Source: Tropicibacter sp. R16_0 (lineage in GTDB: Bacteria > Pseudomonadota > Alphaproteobacteria > Rhodobacterales > Rhodobacteraceae). Taken from it: DNA of 64,000 nt. Positions 7,921-16,587 of this stretch are shown here, one piece after another (the stretch's first letter is position 1; each line of letters opens with the position of its first letter). The translations under genes and the position numbers were made by a program. The notes below the pieces were generated by a model. It worked only from the letters and a program-made list of their open reading frames with translations. It had not been told where the DNA came from and ran no database searches. The stretch is taken from the NCBI RefSeq assembly GCF_017743935.1, contig NZ_JAGHRE010000007.1:186001-250000 (forward strand), given 5' to 3'.

Positions 7921-9066
7921 ATGACCGAGGAACAGCATTCTTCCTATCACCCCCCACTCCCACCCACCACGGAAGAGGATCGGTTTTCGTGGCTCCGTCT
8001 TTTGCGCTCGCGACGGGTCGGGCCGACAACGTTTCGGCGGCTTCTGAGCGAACATGGCACAGCGCAGAATGCGCTTGCCGCGTTGCCCGAAGTGGCACGC
8101 GCAGCCGGTGAAAAGGACTATGAAATCTGTCCGGCCGGTGTCATTGATGCAGAGCTCAAGGTCGCAAAAGCTGCCAAAGCGCAGCTTTTGTGCCTGGGCG
8201 ATGCGCTCTATCCCAAGTTTCTTGCCGACATCTCGGACGCGCCGCCCCTGTTGTGGGCGATCGGCGACACGTCCCTGCTGAACCGATCGATGATCGCGAT
8301 GGTCGGCGCCCGCAATTGCAGCTCGCTGGGGGCCCGCATGGCCCGCGCCCTGGCGCATGATCTGGGGGCCAAGGACAATGTCATCGTGTCGGGGCTGGCA
8401 CGTGGCATTGATACCGCGGCGCATCTGGCGTCGCTGAAGACCGGCACCGTGGCCGTCATGGCGGGCGGCGTCGACGTTGTTTACCCATCCGAAAACGCAG
8501 GTCTGGCCAATGACATTGCGCATCAAGGGCTGCGGGTGTCCGAGCAACCGATGGGCATGCGCCCGCAGGCGCGGCATTTCCCACGGCGCAATCGGATCAT
8601 CTCGGGCATGTCCCAAGCTGTTATCGTGGTCGAGGCCGCCGCCAAATCCGGCAGTCTCATAACAGCGCGCGACGCGCTGGATCAGGGACGCGAGGTTCTG
8701 GCGGTGCCGGGTCACCCGTTTGATGCGCGCGCGGCCGGGTGCAACATGTTGATCCGCGATGGTGCCCAGCTTGTGCGCACCGCTGATGACGTGATTGCCG
8801 CATTGCCAATGCAGGAACCCGAGCAGTTGGATCTGGATCAGGTCCTGCAAGAAGCCCCGCGTCCCCCCCAAAAACGCAGCTTGCAGGAGACCGCGCAGCT
8901 GCACACCCAGATATTGAACCGGTTGGGCCCCTCGCCCGTGGCCGAGGATCAGTTGATCCGCGACCTGCAAGCCTCGGCCGGAGACGTCGGCCCGGCGCTT
9001 GTGGATCTGGAGCTTGATGGCAAGATCAACCGACAGGCAGGCGGATTGCTGTCATTGGCGCACTGA
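7921..9066 (+). CDS. dprA: DNA-processing protein DprA/Smf
   Basis: Binds incoming single-stranded DNA and loads RecA during natural transformation; in Rhodobacterales it is also needed for uptake of gene transfer agent DNA. The 381-aa protein has an N-terminal helical domain, the Rossmann-like DprA core with MVGARNCS, VSGLARGIDTAAH, GGVDVVYPSEN, FPRRNRIISGMS and EAAAKSGSLITARDAL, and a C-terminal winged-helix domain (about 310-381). A GGAG-containing ribosome site lies 7 bases before the ATG. It converges on a secreted-protein gene with a 3-base gap. Confidence 0.96.
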   Translation: MTEEQHSSYHPPLPPTTEEDRFSWLRLLRSRRVGPTTFRRLLSEHGTAQNALAALPEVARAAGEKDYEICPAGVIDAELKVAKAAKAQLLCLGDALYPKFLADISDAPPLLWAIGDTSLLNRSMIAMVGARNCSSLGARMARALAHDLGAKDNVIVSGLARGIDTAAHLASLKTGTVAVMAGGVDVVYPSENAGLANDIAHQGLRVSEQPMGMRPQARHFPRRNRIISGMSQAVIVVEAAAKSGSLITARDALDQGREVLAVPGHPFDARAAGCNMLIRDGAQLVRTADDVIAALPMQEPEQLDLDQVLQEAPRPPQKRSLQETAQLHTQILNRLGPSPVAEDQLIRDLQASAGDVGPALVDLELDGKINRQAGGLLSLAH

Positions 9067-9069
9067 AGG

Positions 9070-9507
9070 CTACAGTCCCTGACAGACCTCGGGTGTCACC
9101 AGGCGCCAGATCGCGCAATAGTCCGGCGCCGCCCACCAGACGTCGCTCGCCCCCATCGACCATTGCACGGCAACCCAGACGGTGCCGGATTTCTGATAGA
9201 GCACGTGAAATCGCAAGCCATCGAGTTCTTCGTAACTCAACGCGCCGCGCTGATAGGCCGGGGTGGAGAACAGGTCGATCGCGGCGCCCCCAGGTCTTTG
9301 CGGCGACAGCGACCCGTAGGCAACGTCGCCTTGGACCCGCAGCTCATTCACCACAAATTGCACTGGTGCGCCCAACTGCCATTCGACCAAGGGACGCACG
9401 GCACTCATCAAATCGCTGCGGGTTTGGCTGCCGCGTGCGGGTTCTGTCCAGGCCTGTGCTGACGCCGCCAGCAGTGTCCATATCACAGCTGCCCAAACCG
9501 TACGCAT
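9070..9507 (-). CDS. Secreted hypothetical protein
   Basis: A 145-aa precursor starting MRTVWAAVIWTLLAASAQA, a clear Sec signal peptide with cleavage after AQA. The mature protein has an alpha/beta pattern with TRSDLMSAVRPLVEW near the start, a predicted strand-rich middle, and an aromatic C-terminus with DVWWAAPDYCAIW. Two cysteines near the end (in DYCAIW and EVCQGL) could form a disulfide. AGGGGG precedes the chosen ATG. I recognise no family; the pattern is compatible with a small periplasmic protein of Rhodobacterales. Confidence 0.75.
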   Translation of the reverse strand: MRTVWAAVIWTLLAASAQAWTEPARGSQTRSDLMSAVRPLVEWQLGAPVQFVVNELRVQGDVAYGSLSPQRPGGAAIDLFSTPAYQRGALSYEELDGLRFHVLYQKSGTVWVAVQWSMGASDVWWAAPDYCAIWRLVTPEVCQGL

Positions 9508-9639
9508 CCCTGCCCCCTGTATCCAAAACGCTTCGTCAATCCTGCGCTGAAACGGCACGGATTGACAATCGGCCCTTGCACCCCACATCTTGCCCGGCCA
9601 TAGAACGCGCCGTATCCGCTTAATGAGGTTTGCCCCTAA

Positions 9640-12324
9640 ATGCCCGTAGTTGTTGTAGAATCGCCAGCCAAGGCCAAAACAATCAACAAATATCTTGGCT
9701 CCGACTACACCGTCTTAGCCTCGTACGGCCATGTTCGCGACCTGCCTCCAAAGGACGGATCGGTCGATACGGACAATGAGTTCGACATGAAGTGGGAGGT
9801 CGGAAACGACAGCCGCAAACACGTCAAGGCCATCGCCGACGCGCTGAAAGAAGACAACGAACTGATCCTCGCAACCGACCCCGATCGCGAGGGCGAGGCG
9901 ATCAGCTGGCACCTGCAAGAGGCGCTGACCAAGCGGCGGTCGATCAAGAAGGACACGCCGGTCAGCCGCGTGGTGTTCAACGCCATCACCAAATCCGCCG
10001 TGACCGAGGCGATGCAGAACCCGCGTCAGGTCGATATGCCCCTGGTCGAGGCCTATCTGGCGCGTCGCGCGCTGGACTATCTGGTGGGCTTCAACCTGTC
10101 GCCCGTGCTGTGGCGCAAGCTTCCGGGTGCGAAATCGGCGGGTCGGGTGCAGTCCGTCTGTCTGCGCCTGATCGTTGAACGCGAGATGGAGATCGAGGCC
10201 TTCAAACCGGTGGAATACTGGTCGGTCAAGGCGCTGTTCGACACCCCGCGCGGTCAGACTTATGAAGCGCGGTTGGTCAAGCTGGCGGGCAACAAGCTCG
10301 ACAAGATGGATCTGACCAACGCCACCCAGGCCGAGCTGGCGGTGCAGGCGATCACCTCGCGCGCGTTGAGCGTGCAGTCGGTCGAGGCCAAGCCCGCAAA
10401 CCGCAACCCATCCGCCCCCTTCATGACCTCGACCCTGCAGCAAGAGGCCAGCCGCAAGTTCGGCATGGGCGCGCGCCAGACCATGAGCACGGCGCAGCGG
10501 CTCTATGAAGCGGGTTACATTACATATATGCGGACCGACGGCATCGACATGGCGCCCGAGGCCGTGGCGGCGACGCGGGATACCATCGCGGATCGGTACG
10601 GCGCGGAATACGTGCCCGACAGCCCGCGCATGTACAAGAACAAGGCCAAGAACGCCCAAGAGGCGCACGAATGTATCCGACCCACGGATATGACGCTCGA
10701 TGCCTCGAAGCTGAAAGTGACCGAAGAGGATCAGCGCAAGCTTTATGATCTCATCTGGAAGCGCACGATTGCCTGTCAGATGGCTGCGGCGCGGCTTGAG
10801 CGCACCACGGTCGAGGTTGGCAGCGACGATGGCCAGGTGGGCCTGCGCGCCACCGGTCAGGTCGTGCTGTTTGACGGGTTCATGCGCGTCTATGAAGAAG
10901 GCCGCGATGATGTGGCAGACGAGGACGATAAGCGCCTGCCGCAGGTGATGCAGGGTGAACCGGCCGTTTTCGCCAAGCAATCGCTGTCCGATCAGTTTGC
11001 CAAGGCAACCGGCGAGGCGCAGGTGACCGAAGGAGCCAAGATCGCCAAAGAGGCGATCCTGTCTGAAAACGAAGCAGTGCTGGCCCTGCAACACCACACG
11101 CAACCGCCGCCCCGCTATACCGAGGCCACGTTGGTCAAGCGGATGGAGGAATTGGGCATCGGGCGCCCGTCGACCTATGCCTCGATCGTGACCACAATCC
11201 AGGACCGCGAATATGTGCGCAAGGACAAGAACCGCCTGATCCCCGAGGAAAAGGGGCGCATTGTCACGATCTTTTTGCTGAACTTCTTCCGCCAGTATGT
11301 GGGGTACGAGTTCACCGCCAACCTGGAAAGCCAGCTGGACCACGTCAGCGCGGGTGAGGAAGACTACAAGGAACTGCTTGGCAAATTCTGGCGCGATTTC
11401 TCGGCCGCGATTGGCGAGACATCGGATCTGCGGATTTCCGAGGTGCTCGACAAGCTGGATGAGGCGCTGGCCCCGCAGCTTTATCCGCCGCGTGAGGATG
11501 GTACCGATCCGCGGATTTGCCCCAAGTGTGGTACGGGTCAGTTGCATCTGAAAACCTCGCGCACCGGCGGGTTTGTCGGCTGTGGTAATTACCCCGAGTG
11601 CAACTATACCCGCCCGATCGCGGGCGAAGGCGCGCAGGGCGAAGAGAAGCTGTTGGGCACGGACGAAGGCGACGAGATCTGGCTCAAGGACGGGCGTTAT
11701 GGCCCGTACGTGCAGCGCGGCGAGGTAACGCCGGAAAACAAGCGACCCAAGCGCAGCTCGCTTCCGCAGGTGCGTCATGGCGGTTGGCCCAAGGAAAACA
11801 CAACCTTCGAACAGGCATTGAAATTGCTCAGCCTGCCGCGCCATGTGGGCGACCACCCCGAAGGCGGCAAGATCAGCGCCAATCTGGGCCGGTTTGGGCC
11901 GTACATCATGCACAAGCTGCCGGACGCGGAAAAGCCGACCTATGTGAATGTCAAAACCTGGGAAGAGATGTTCGACATCGGTATGAACCATGCCGTGCAG
12001 CTTTTGGCCGACAAGCGGGCCAACCCGGGCCGTGGACGTGGCACGGCGGCCAAACCCCTGCGTGAGCTGGGTGAACACCCCGATGGCGGTGTCATGGCCG
12101 TTTATGAGGGGCGGTATGGTCCCTATGTGAAGTGGGAAAAGGTCAACGCGACCCTGCCGAAAGAGACCAAGCCCGAGGATGTGACCGTTGAAATGGCGGT
12201 TGAGCTGGTCAACGAAAAAGCCGCCAAGAAGGGCACCAAGAAAAAGGCAGCCCCCAAGAAGAAGGCAGCAGCCAAAAAGACCACGGCGAAGAAGACTGCG
12301 ACCAAGAAGGCCGCTGATAGCTGA
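9640..12324 (+). CDS. topA: DNA topoisomerase I
   Basis: Type IA topoisomerase that relaxes negative supercoils. The 894-aa protein begins with the Toprim domain (VVVESPAKAKTINKYLG; metal site ATDPDREGE about residues 78-86). The catalytic tyrosine lies in GYITYMRTDG (about Tyr296). The zinc-binding motif CPKCGTG...GCGNYPEC follows at about 627-653. After it come repeats of the type I topoisomerase C-terminal domain (GRYGPYV, GRFGPYI, GRYGPYV) and a Lys/Ala-rich tail from about 863 that probably contacts DNA nonspecifically. It lies downstream of dprA as in many alphaproteobacteria. Confidence 0.97.
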   Translation: MPVVVVESPAKAKTINKYLGSDYTVLASYGHVRDLPPKDGSVDTDNEFDMKWEVGNDSRKHVKAIADALKEDNELILATDPDREGEAISWHLQEALTKRRSIKKDTPVSRVVFNAITKSAVTEAMQNPRQVDMPLVEAYLARRALDYLVGFNLSPVLWRKLPGAKSAGRVQSVCLRLIVEREMEIEAFKPVEYWSVKALFDTPRGQTYEARLVKLAGNKLDKMDLTNATQAELAVQAITSRALSVQSVEAKPANRNPSAPFMTSTLQQEASRKFGMGARQTMSTAQRLYEAGYITYMRTDGIDMAPEAVAATRDTIADRYGAEYVPDSPRMYKNKAKNAQEAHECIRPTDMTLDASKLKVTEEDQRKLYDLIWKRTIACQMAAARLERTTVEVGSDDGQVGLRATGQVVLFDGFMRVYEEGRDDVADEDDKRLPQVMQGEPAVFAKQSLSDQFAKATGEAQVTEGAKIAKEAILSENEAVLALQHHTQPPPRYTEATLVKRMEELGIGRPSTYASIVTTIQDREYVRKDKNRLIPEEKGRIVTIFLLNFFRQYVGYEFTANLESQLDHVSAGEEDYKELLGKFWRDFSAAIGETSDLRISEVLDKLDEALAPQLYPPREDGTDPRICPKCGTGQLHLKTSRTGGFVGCGNYPECNYTRPIAGEGAQGEEKLLGTDEGDEIWLKDGRYGPYVQRGEVTPENKRPKRSSLPQVRHGGWPKENTTFEQALKLLSLPRHVGDHPEGGKISANLGRFGPYIMHKLPDAEKPTYVNVKTWEEMFDIGMNHAVQLLADKRANPGRGRGTAAKPLRELGEHPDGGVMAVYEGRYGPYVKWEKVNATLPKETKPEDVTVEMAVELVNEKAAKKGTKKKAAPKKKAAAKKTTAKKTATKKAADS

Positions 12325-12458
12325 TCGACCTGCGGGGCCTGCCCACTTGGTCCGGCCCCACGATTAGGTAGAAATACCCGCGCCCCCTGCGCTTTGTTGA
12401 CTTCACCGTGACGTGGCGGCAAAACCCCTGCATCACCAAGTCATTGGGGGAGTTTTCC

Positions 12459-13181
12459 ATGAAGAAAGTTTACGCCAACGCCGCCGAGGCGCTCGACGGG
12501 CTGCTGCATGACGGCATGTTCATCGCCTCGGGCGGTTTCGGTCTGTGCGGCATTCCCGAGCTGCTGCTCGACGCCATCAAGGAGGCAGGTACCAAGGATC
12601 TGACCTTTGCGTCCAACAACGCGGGCGTCGATGATTTCGGCATCGGCATCCTGTTGCAGACCAAGCAGGTCAAGAAAATGATCAGCTCGTATGTAGGCGA
12701 AAACGCCGAGTTCATGCGCCAGTATCTGTCGGGCGAGCTGGAGCTGGAGTTCAACCCGCAGGGCACTCTGGCTGAGCGTATGCGCGCCGGTGGCGCGGGC
12801 ATTCCGGGCTTCTTTACCAAGACCGGCGTGGGCACCGTGATTGCCGAGGGCAAGATGGAGAAGCAATTCCCCACCGGCCCCGATGGCGCGATGGAAGACT
12901 ACATCATGGAAGAGGGCATCTTTGCCGATCTGGCCATCGTCAAGGCGTGGAAAGCGGATGAGACCGGCAACCTGGTGTTCCGCAAGACCGCGCGCAACTT
13001 CAACGCGCCGGCCGCCACTTGCGGCAAGGTCTGCGTGGTCGAGGTCGAAGAGATCGTGCCCACCGGCTCGCTGGACCCCGACGCGATCCACCTGCCCGGC
13101 ATCTATGTGCATCGCATCATCAAGGGCGATCACGAGAAACGCATCGAACAGCGCACCGTGCGCCAGCGGGAGGAAGCATAA
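12459..13181 (+). CDS. scoA: 3-oxoacid CoA-transferase subunit A
   Basis: Alpha subunit of succinyl-CoA:3-ketoacid CoA-transferase, which activates acetoacetate for ketone-body and PHB catabolism. The 240-aa protein has the family signature [16 protein letters not shown] near residue 25 and the [16 protein letters not shown] block. The start at 12459 ([12 protein letters not shown]) is preceded by GGGGGAG. The stop overlaps the scoB ATG by one base (TAATG). CoA-transferases with other acyl donors share this layout, so substrate is inferred from overall similarity. Confidence 0.94.
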   Translation: MKKVYANAAEALDGLLHDGMFIASGGFGLCGIPELLLDAIKEAGTKDLTFASNNAGVDDFGIGILLQTKQVKKMISSYVGENAEFMRQYLSGELELEFNPQGTLAERMRAGGAGIPGFFTKTGVGTVIAEGKMEKQFPTGPDGAMEDYIMEEGIFADLAIVKAWKADETGNLVFRKTARNFNAPAATCGKVCVVEVEEIVPTGSLDPDAIHLPGIYVHRIIKGDHEKRIEQRTVRQREEA

Positions 13182-13810
13182 TGCCCTGGGATCGTAACCA
13201 AATGGCGGCACGCGCCGCGCAGGAACTGCAGGACGGCTGGTATGTGAACCTGGGCATCGGCATTCCGACGCTGGTGTCGAACTACATCCCCGAGGGGGTC
13301 GAGGTGACACTGCAGTCGGAAAACGGCATGCTAGGCATGGGCCCCTTCCCCTATGAGGGTGAAGAAGACGCCGACCTGATCAACGCAGGCAAGCAGACCA
13401 TCACCGAACTGCCCCAGACGGCATATTTCGACAGTGCGCAAAGCTTTGCGATGATCCGCGGCGGCAAGATCGCCATGGCGATCCTGGGCGCGATGGAAGT
13501 GGCCGAAAACGGCGATCTGGCGAACTGGATGATCCCTGGCAAGCTGGTCAAGGGCATGGGCGGCGCGATGGACCTGGTGGCCGGTGTTGGCCGCGTGGTT
13601 GTCGTGATGGATCACACCAATAAGCACGGCGACAGCAAGGTGCTGAAGGAGTGCACCCTGCCGCTGACCGGCAAATCAGTGGTCGACCGCATCATCACCA
13701 ACCTGGGCGTCATGGATGTTGTCGAGGGCGGCTTGAAGATCGTGGAAACCGCTGACGGCGTGACCGAGGAAGAGCTGCGCGCAGCGACCCAAGCCACAAT
13801 CGTGGACTAA
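13181..13810 (+). CDS. scoB: 3-oxoacid CoA-transferase subunit B
   Basis: Beta subunit carrying the catalytic glutamate, Glu47 in [11 protein letters not shown], which forms the covalent CoA thioester intermediate. The 209-aa protein starts [16 protein letters not shown] and contains [10 protein letters not shown] and the GGAMDLVAG segment, all family-typical. The first ATG after the overlapping scoA stop is used, preceded by GGGAGGAAG. A strong intrinsic terminator follows, so scoAB is a two-gene operon. Confidence 0.95.
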   Translation: MPWDRNQMAARAAQELQDGWYVNLGIGIPTLVSNYIPEGVEVTLQSENGMLGMGPFPYEGEEDADLINAGKQTITELPQTAYFDSAQSFAMIRGGKIAMAILGAMEVAENGDLANWMIPGKLVKGMGGAMDLVAGVGRVVVVMDHTNKHGDSKVLKECTLPLTGKSVVDRIITNLGVMDVVEGGLKIVETADGVTEEELRAATQATIVD

Positions 13811-13842
13811 AGCTTTCTGCCTAATAAGGCCATAAATCTGTG

Positions 13843-13877
13843 AACACCTGCTGCGTTATTCGCGGCAGGTGTTTTTT
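13843..13877 (+). terminator. Intrinsic terminator after scoB
   Basis: A 13-base stem pairs AACACCTGCTGCG (13843-13855) with CGCGGCAGGTGTT (13861-13873), with a single wobble and loop TTATT. It overlaps a run of six T (13872-13877). It lies 33 bases after the scoB stop. Confidence 0.9.
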
Positions 13878-13895
13878 GTTCGACCGCGACCCAGA

Positions 13896-14387
13896 TCAGG
13901 TGGTGCGCATCCCCGTGGCTGTCAGCTCCAGGGTCTTGTCCAGATCATGCTGTGTCACGCTTTCAAAAACGATGGACGTCTCGATCCGGCTGATTTCGGC
14001 ACGGGATGAAAACCGCTGAACCACCAGCCGGTGCAAATGCGACGTGTCAGCGGCCAGCACCTCGACCACGGCGTCAAAGCGTCCGCTGATCATCCAGCCA
14101 GCCCGCACTTCGGGGATCTTCAGGATCTCGTTCAACATCTGCTCAAGGTCGGTCTTTTTGTGTTCCGACATCTGAATGAACAGCAGCGCCTTGAGCGAGA
14201 GGCCTAATTTGTCCAGCCGGACATCGGCATAAGTTCCCGCGATCAACCCCTGTTCGTACAGCCGTTTAAGGCGGTCATGCACGCTAGAGGGGGCCAGGCC
14301 GACCTCATGCGAGAGCTCTTTGTTAGTGATCCGTGCATCCTTCGACAAAAGTGCCAGAATTCGCTGATCTGTTCGGTCAATCTCCAT
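13896..14387 (-). CDS. Lrp/AsnC family transcriptional regulator
   Basis: A 163-aa feast/famine regulator: N-terminal helix-turn-helix (IDRTDQRILALLSKDARITN to about residue 60, with GLAPSSVHDRLKRL as recognition helix) and a C-terminal RAM ligand-binding domain (about 70-150). The start at 14387 (MEIDRTDQ) is the family start; longer readings add unrelated residues. It is divergent from a LysE exporter remnant and DUF2000. Lrp-type regulators commonly control a divergent LysE amino-acid exporter, so its original target has probably been lost. Confidence 0.92.
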   Translation of the reverse strand: MEIDRTDQRILALLSKDARITNKELSHEVGLAPSSVHDRLKRLYEQGLIAGTYADVRLDKLGLSLKALLFIQMSEHKKTDLEQMLNEILKIPEVRAGWMISGRFDAVVEVLAADTSHLHRLVVQRFSSRAEISRIETSIVFESVTQHDLDKTLELTATGMRTT

Positions 14388-14523
14388 GAGCCACGCCTTT
14401 TCCCGAAATTGTTTTCCTGTGACCCTATTTGTCACAATGATAGATGTGCAAGAGCGGGAGGTTTCCGAAACTCTTTCCTCATGATGACAATAACGACGAA
14501 ACATCTACGAGCCAGAAGCAAAT

Positions 14524-14638
14524 ATGGAGATCCCGACCTCATTCGCCTTTGCGCTGATCACATACGTGACCCCTGGCCCGCCTGTTCAACTGGACGCAGG
14601 GCATTGGCCCGACTGCATCGATGAAAACACTGATCTAA
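14524..14638 (+). pseudogene. LysE/RhtB exporter remnant with internal deletion
   Basis: The ATG at 14524 opens MEIPTSFAFALITYVTPGP, the typical N-terminus of LysE-family amino-acid exporters, which normally continues PGPNN. Here it runs directly into CTGTTCAACTGG, which in the next frame reads LARLFNWTQGIG and ends at TAA 14636-14638. FNW near the last helix is typical of LysE C-termini. An internal deletion of roughly 170 codons plus a frame change would explain this. The position, divergent from an Lrp regulator and before DUF2000, is where a working lysE usually sits. The C-terminal match is short and less certain than the N-terminal one. Confidence 0.6.
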
Positions 14639-14653
14639 AGAGGACCGCACACC

Positions 14654-15061
14654 ATGTTCGACACCAAGATTGCAATCATCGTGCGCGATGATCTGGCCAC
14701 CTGGCAAAAGCTCAACGTCACGGCGTTTTTGATGTCAGGTCTGACCGGCGCCAACTCCGACCTGATCGGAGCCCCGTATGTCGATCGCGACGGCAACACC
14801 CATCTGCCCATGTCGGTGCAGCCTGTGATCGTGCTGACGGGCGCTGCGAATGTGCTGACAAACATCCGCAACCGTGCCCGCGACCGAGGCGTCGATACGG
14901 TTGCCTATATAGAAGAGATGTTTGCCACCGGACATGACGACGTCAACCGGGCCGTGTTTGCCCAGCATGGGCCGGACGCGGCCAACACCGTTGGAATTGC
15001 CCTGCGCGCCGAGAAAAAGATCGTCGACAAGATCACCAAGGGTGCCAAGATGCACGGCTGA
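14654..15061 (+). CDS. DUF2000 family protein
   Basis: A 135-aa protein with MFDTKIAIIVRDDLATWQK and KLNVTAFLMSGLTGAN, matching the DUF2000 family, whose known structures resemble peptidyl-tRNA hydrolase 2. No enzymatic activity has been assigned to most members. AAAGAGGA lies upstream at good spacing. It follows the LysE remnant, and DUF2000, LysE and Lrp genes often occur together, which suggests an amino-acid-related role; that is inference from context. Confidence 0.88.
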   Translation: MFDTKIAIIVRDDLATWQKLNVTAFLMSGLTGANSDLIGAPYVDRDGNTHLPMSVQPVIVLTGAANVLTNIRNRARDRGVDTVAYIEEMFATGHDDVNRAVFAQHGPDAANTVGIALRAEKKIVDKITKGAKMHG

Positions 15062-15120
15062 CACCGCAGCGCCCCTGTAAGGCGGGGCTCGGTCCACATC
15101 CGCGCGTCACAGCCCTGGCG

Positions 15121-15936
15121 TCAATTCATGCCCGTGAACACACAGCCATCCGAAATCAGCTGTGGCGGCGTAGCACACAGCCCGCGCGCGACCTGAAAGG
15201 CGGCCAGTACTTTGGGCACGTAATCACGCGTCTCGGGGAACGGTGGCACGCCCTGATGCTCCTTTACCGACCCTTCGCCCGCGTTATAGCCCGCGAGCAC
15301 CATGATCGGGTCGTGACCGAACTCTCCCATCAGCCAATCCAGATACTTGACGCCGCCAGCGATGTTTTCGTCCGGCTCCAGGCTGTCGCTGACACCAAAA
15401 CGGGCCGCGGTGGCAGGCATCAGCTGCATCAGGCCCTGCGCCCCTGCCCCGCTGACCGCGTCCGCCTTGCCAGCTGATTCAACCGCAATGACGGCCAGCA
15501 CCAGCGCCGGAGAGACGTCTGTCCCCACGGTAGAGCGCAGAATCGGGATGCCGCGTTCCTTGGCAATGTTCTGCATGAATTGCAGCCGAGGCACCGACAC
15601 GCCGCCGGTTGCCGCCAGCGTGTGCATCGCCTCTTCCAACCGACCGGGACCGGATTTGTTCAGATCCGGAGAGATCTTGTCCCAGAACCAGGCATATTTG
15701 CCGGGCGCCCCCGGTATTGGTGCCTCAGGCGCATCCTCGGCCGGTTTGGCCTTGGCCGGACGCACCTGCTGAGTCGGATCGATCTGCACCGTGATCTTGG
15801 GGCGGCTGCCTTTTGGCGGGGCTTTCAGCCGTTTTGCCTGAAAATCAGGGAACGGCGCCGGAGATTGCGAGAATCCAACGCCAGGAATCGCCAAAAACAG
15901 CGCAGTCGCGCCCAATACAAATATTCTGAGGTTCAT
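15121..15936 (-). CDS. Secreted lytic transglycosylase (SLT domain)
   Basis: A 271-aa precursor with an N-terminal signal peptide (about 1-23, GVGFSQ) and a Pro/Lys-rich linker. A soluble lytic transglycosylase domain covers about 135-250: catalytic Glu153 in VIAVESAGK, the GAQGLMQLMPATA motif, and the LAGYNAGEGSV motif. It cleaves peptidoglycan in the periplasm. It is divergent from the Flp pilin genes, and a wall-opening enzyme next to a pilus locus may help the pilus cross the cell wall. That link is contextual; the start is the only one giving a signal peptide. Confidence 0.93.
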   Translation of the reverse strand: MNLRIFVLGATALFLAIPGVGFSQSPAPFPDFQAKRLKAPPKGSRPKITVQIDPTQQVRPAKAKPAEDAPEAPIPGAPGKYAWFWDKISPDLNKSGPGRLEEAMHTLAATGGVSVPRLQFMQNIAKERGIPILRSTVGTDVSPALVLAVIAVESAGKADAVSGAGAQGLMQLMPATAARFGVSDSLEPDENIAGGVKYLDWLMGEFGHDPIMVLAGYNAGEGSVKEHQGVPPFPETRDYVPKVLAAFQVARGLCATPPQLISDGCVFTGMN

Positions 15937-16295
15937 TCTGCTCGCCTCATGGATATGTTTTTTTGTTTTTTCTTCCCGATAAGGCGCTCAAAAGCCAGAA
16001 AAACCCACCGAATTGGGGCGATTTTGCCCCATTTGGCACCATTTTGCACCGCCGTATAGGTTGTACAGAAAAAGTTTCAAATTTTTTCCAATGCAAAATC
16101 AATGCCTTAGAAGATTTCTGAGCAAAAAGTTAAATTCGGGCACGAAAATTCCGGTTTTGGCCCAAATCCTGCCACGCGGCACAGGCAAACATACATTCAT
16201 ACCACGGCGGACACGGGCCAACGAGAGAGAGCAGGTTCGAAGGTCGCCGAGGGTGAGACAACCAAATCCAAGTGATCCTTTAGGAGGGACATACC
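15937..16295 (+). promoter_or_regulatory. Long AT-rich regulatory region upstream of flp
   Basis: This 359-base gap between the divergent transglycosylase and the first pilin holds no gene I can support. It is AT-rich for this genome. It contains CGAATTGG (16009-16016), an element shared with the cpaB and cpaE promoters, inside an imperfect hairpin (TGGGGC-GATTTT-GCCCCA). Three phased 10-base repeats follow: ATTTTGCCCC, ATTTGGCACC and ATTTTGCACC (16021-16050). GGCCCAAATC at 16159-16168 recurs upstream of cpaE. The ribosome site TAGGAGGGAC before the flp ATG is strong. Confidence 0.6.
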
Positions 16296-16493
16296 ATGAT
16301 CAAGTTCATCAAAAACTTCCGCAAAGACGAAAACGGTGCCGTGACTGTTGACTGGGTCGTTCTGACCGCAGCCGTTGTTGCACTGGCTGGTGTTGCTTAC
16401 CAGGGCATCAACAGCGGTACAGGCGCTCTGTCGACCGACGTCAACAACGCTCTGACCAACTCGACCGTGGCAACTGCTGTTGGCGGCGAATAA
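16296..16493 (+). CDS. flp: Flp-family type IVb pilin 1
   Basis: A 65-aa prepilin. The class III leader ends ...DENG, and cleavage after Gly would leave a mature protein beginning AVTVDWVVLTAAVVALAG, one hydrophobic helix, followed by a Ser/Thr/Asn-rich tail ending VGGE. The helix position normally occupied by Glu5-Tyr6 in Flp pilins is Asp5-Trp6 here. It is processed by the TadV peptidase and assembled by TadABC. It is followed 30 bases later by a strong hairpin and then a paralogous pilin. Confidence 0.9.
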   Translation: MIKFIKNFRKDENGAVTVDWVVLTAAVVALAGVAYQGINSGTGALSTDVNNALTNSTVATAVGGE

Positions 16494-16523
16494 TATTTCG
16501 GCTTAGAGCCAAAAGTTTTCGAG

Positions 16524-16555
16524 GGGCCGCGTCTTAACGAAGACGCGGCCCTTTG
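16524..16555 (+). terminator. Terminator or attenuator between the two pilin genes
   Basis: GGGCCGCGTCTT (16524-16535) pairs perfectly with AAGACGCGGCCC (16540-16551) around the loop AACG, followed by TTTG. It lies between the two pilin genes. The T tract is short, so partial readthrough is likely. The structure could also stabilise the 3' end of an abundant flp1 mRNA. Confidence 0.8.
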
Positions 16556-16587
16556 TTCCTCATACAGCTGCCCAGAGAGGAATTGTC

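Noticed and set aside
9715-12078. 787-codon open frame antisense to topA
   Set aside because: It is a GC-rich shadow of the well-supported topA gene and its product has no recognisable domain.
12325-12458. Terminator between topA and scoA
   Set aside because: GC-rich stretches are present, but no stem of convincing length with a T tract.
16033-16049. Possible sigma-54 promoter TGGCAC...TTGC upstream of flp
   Set aside because: The GG-to-GC spacing is 9 rather than the required 10 bases, and the sequence is better explained as part of three 10-base repeats.
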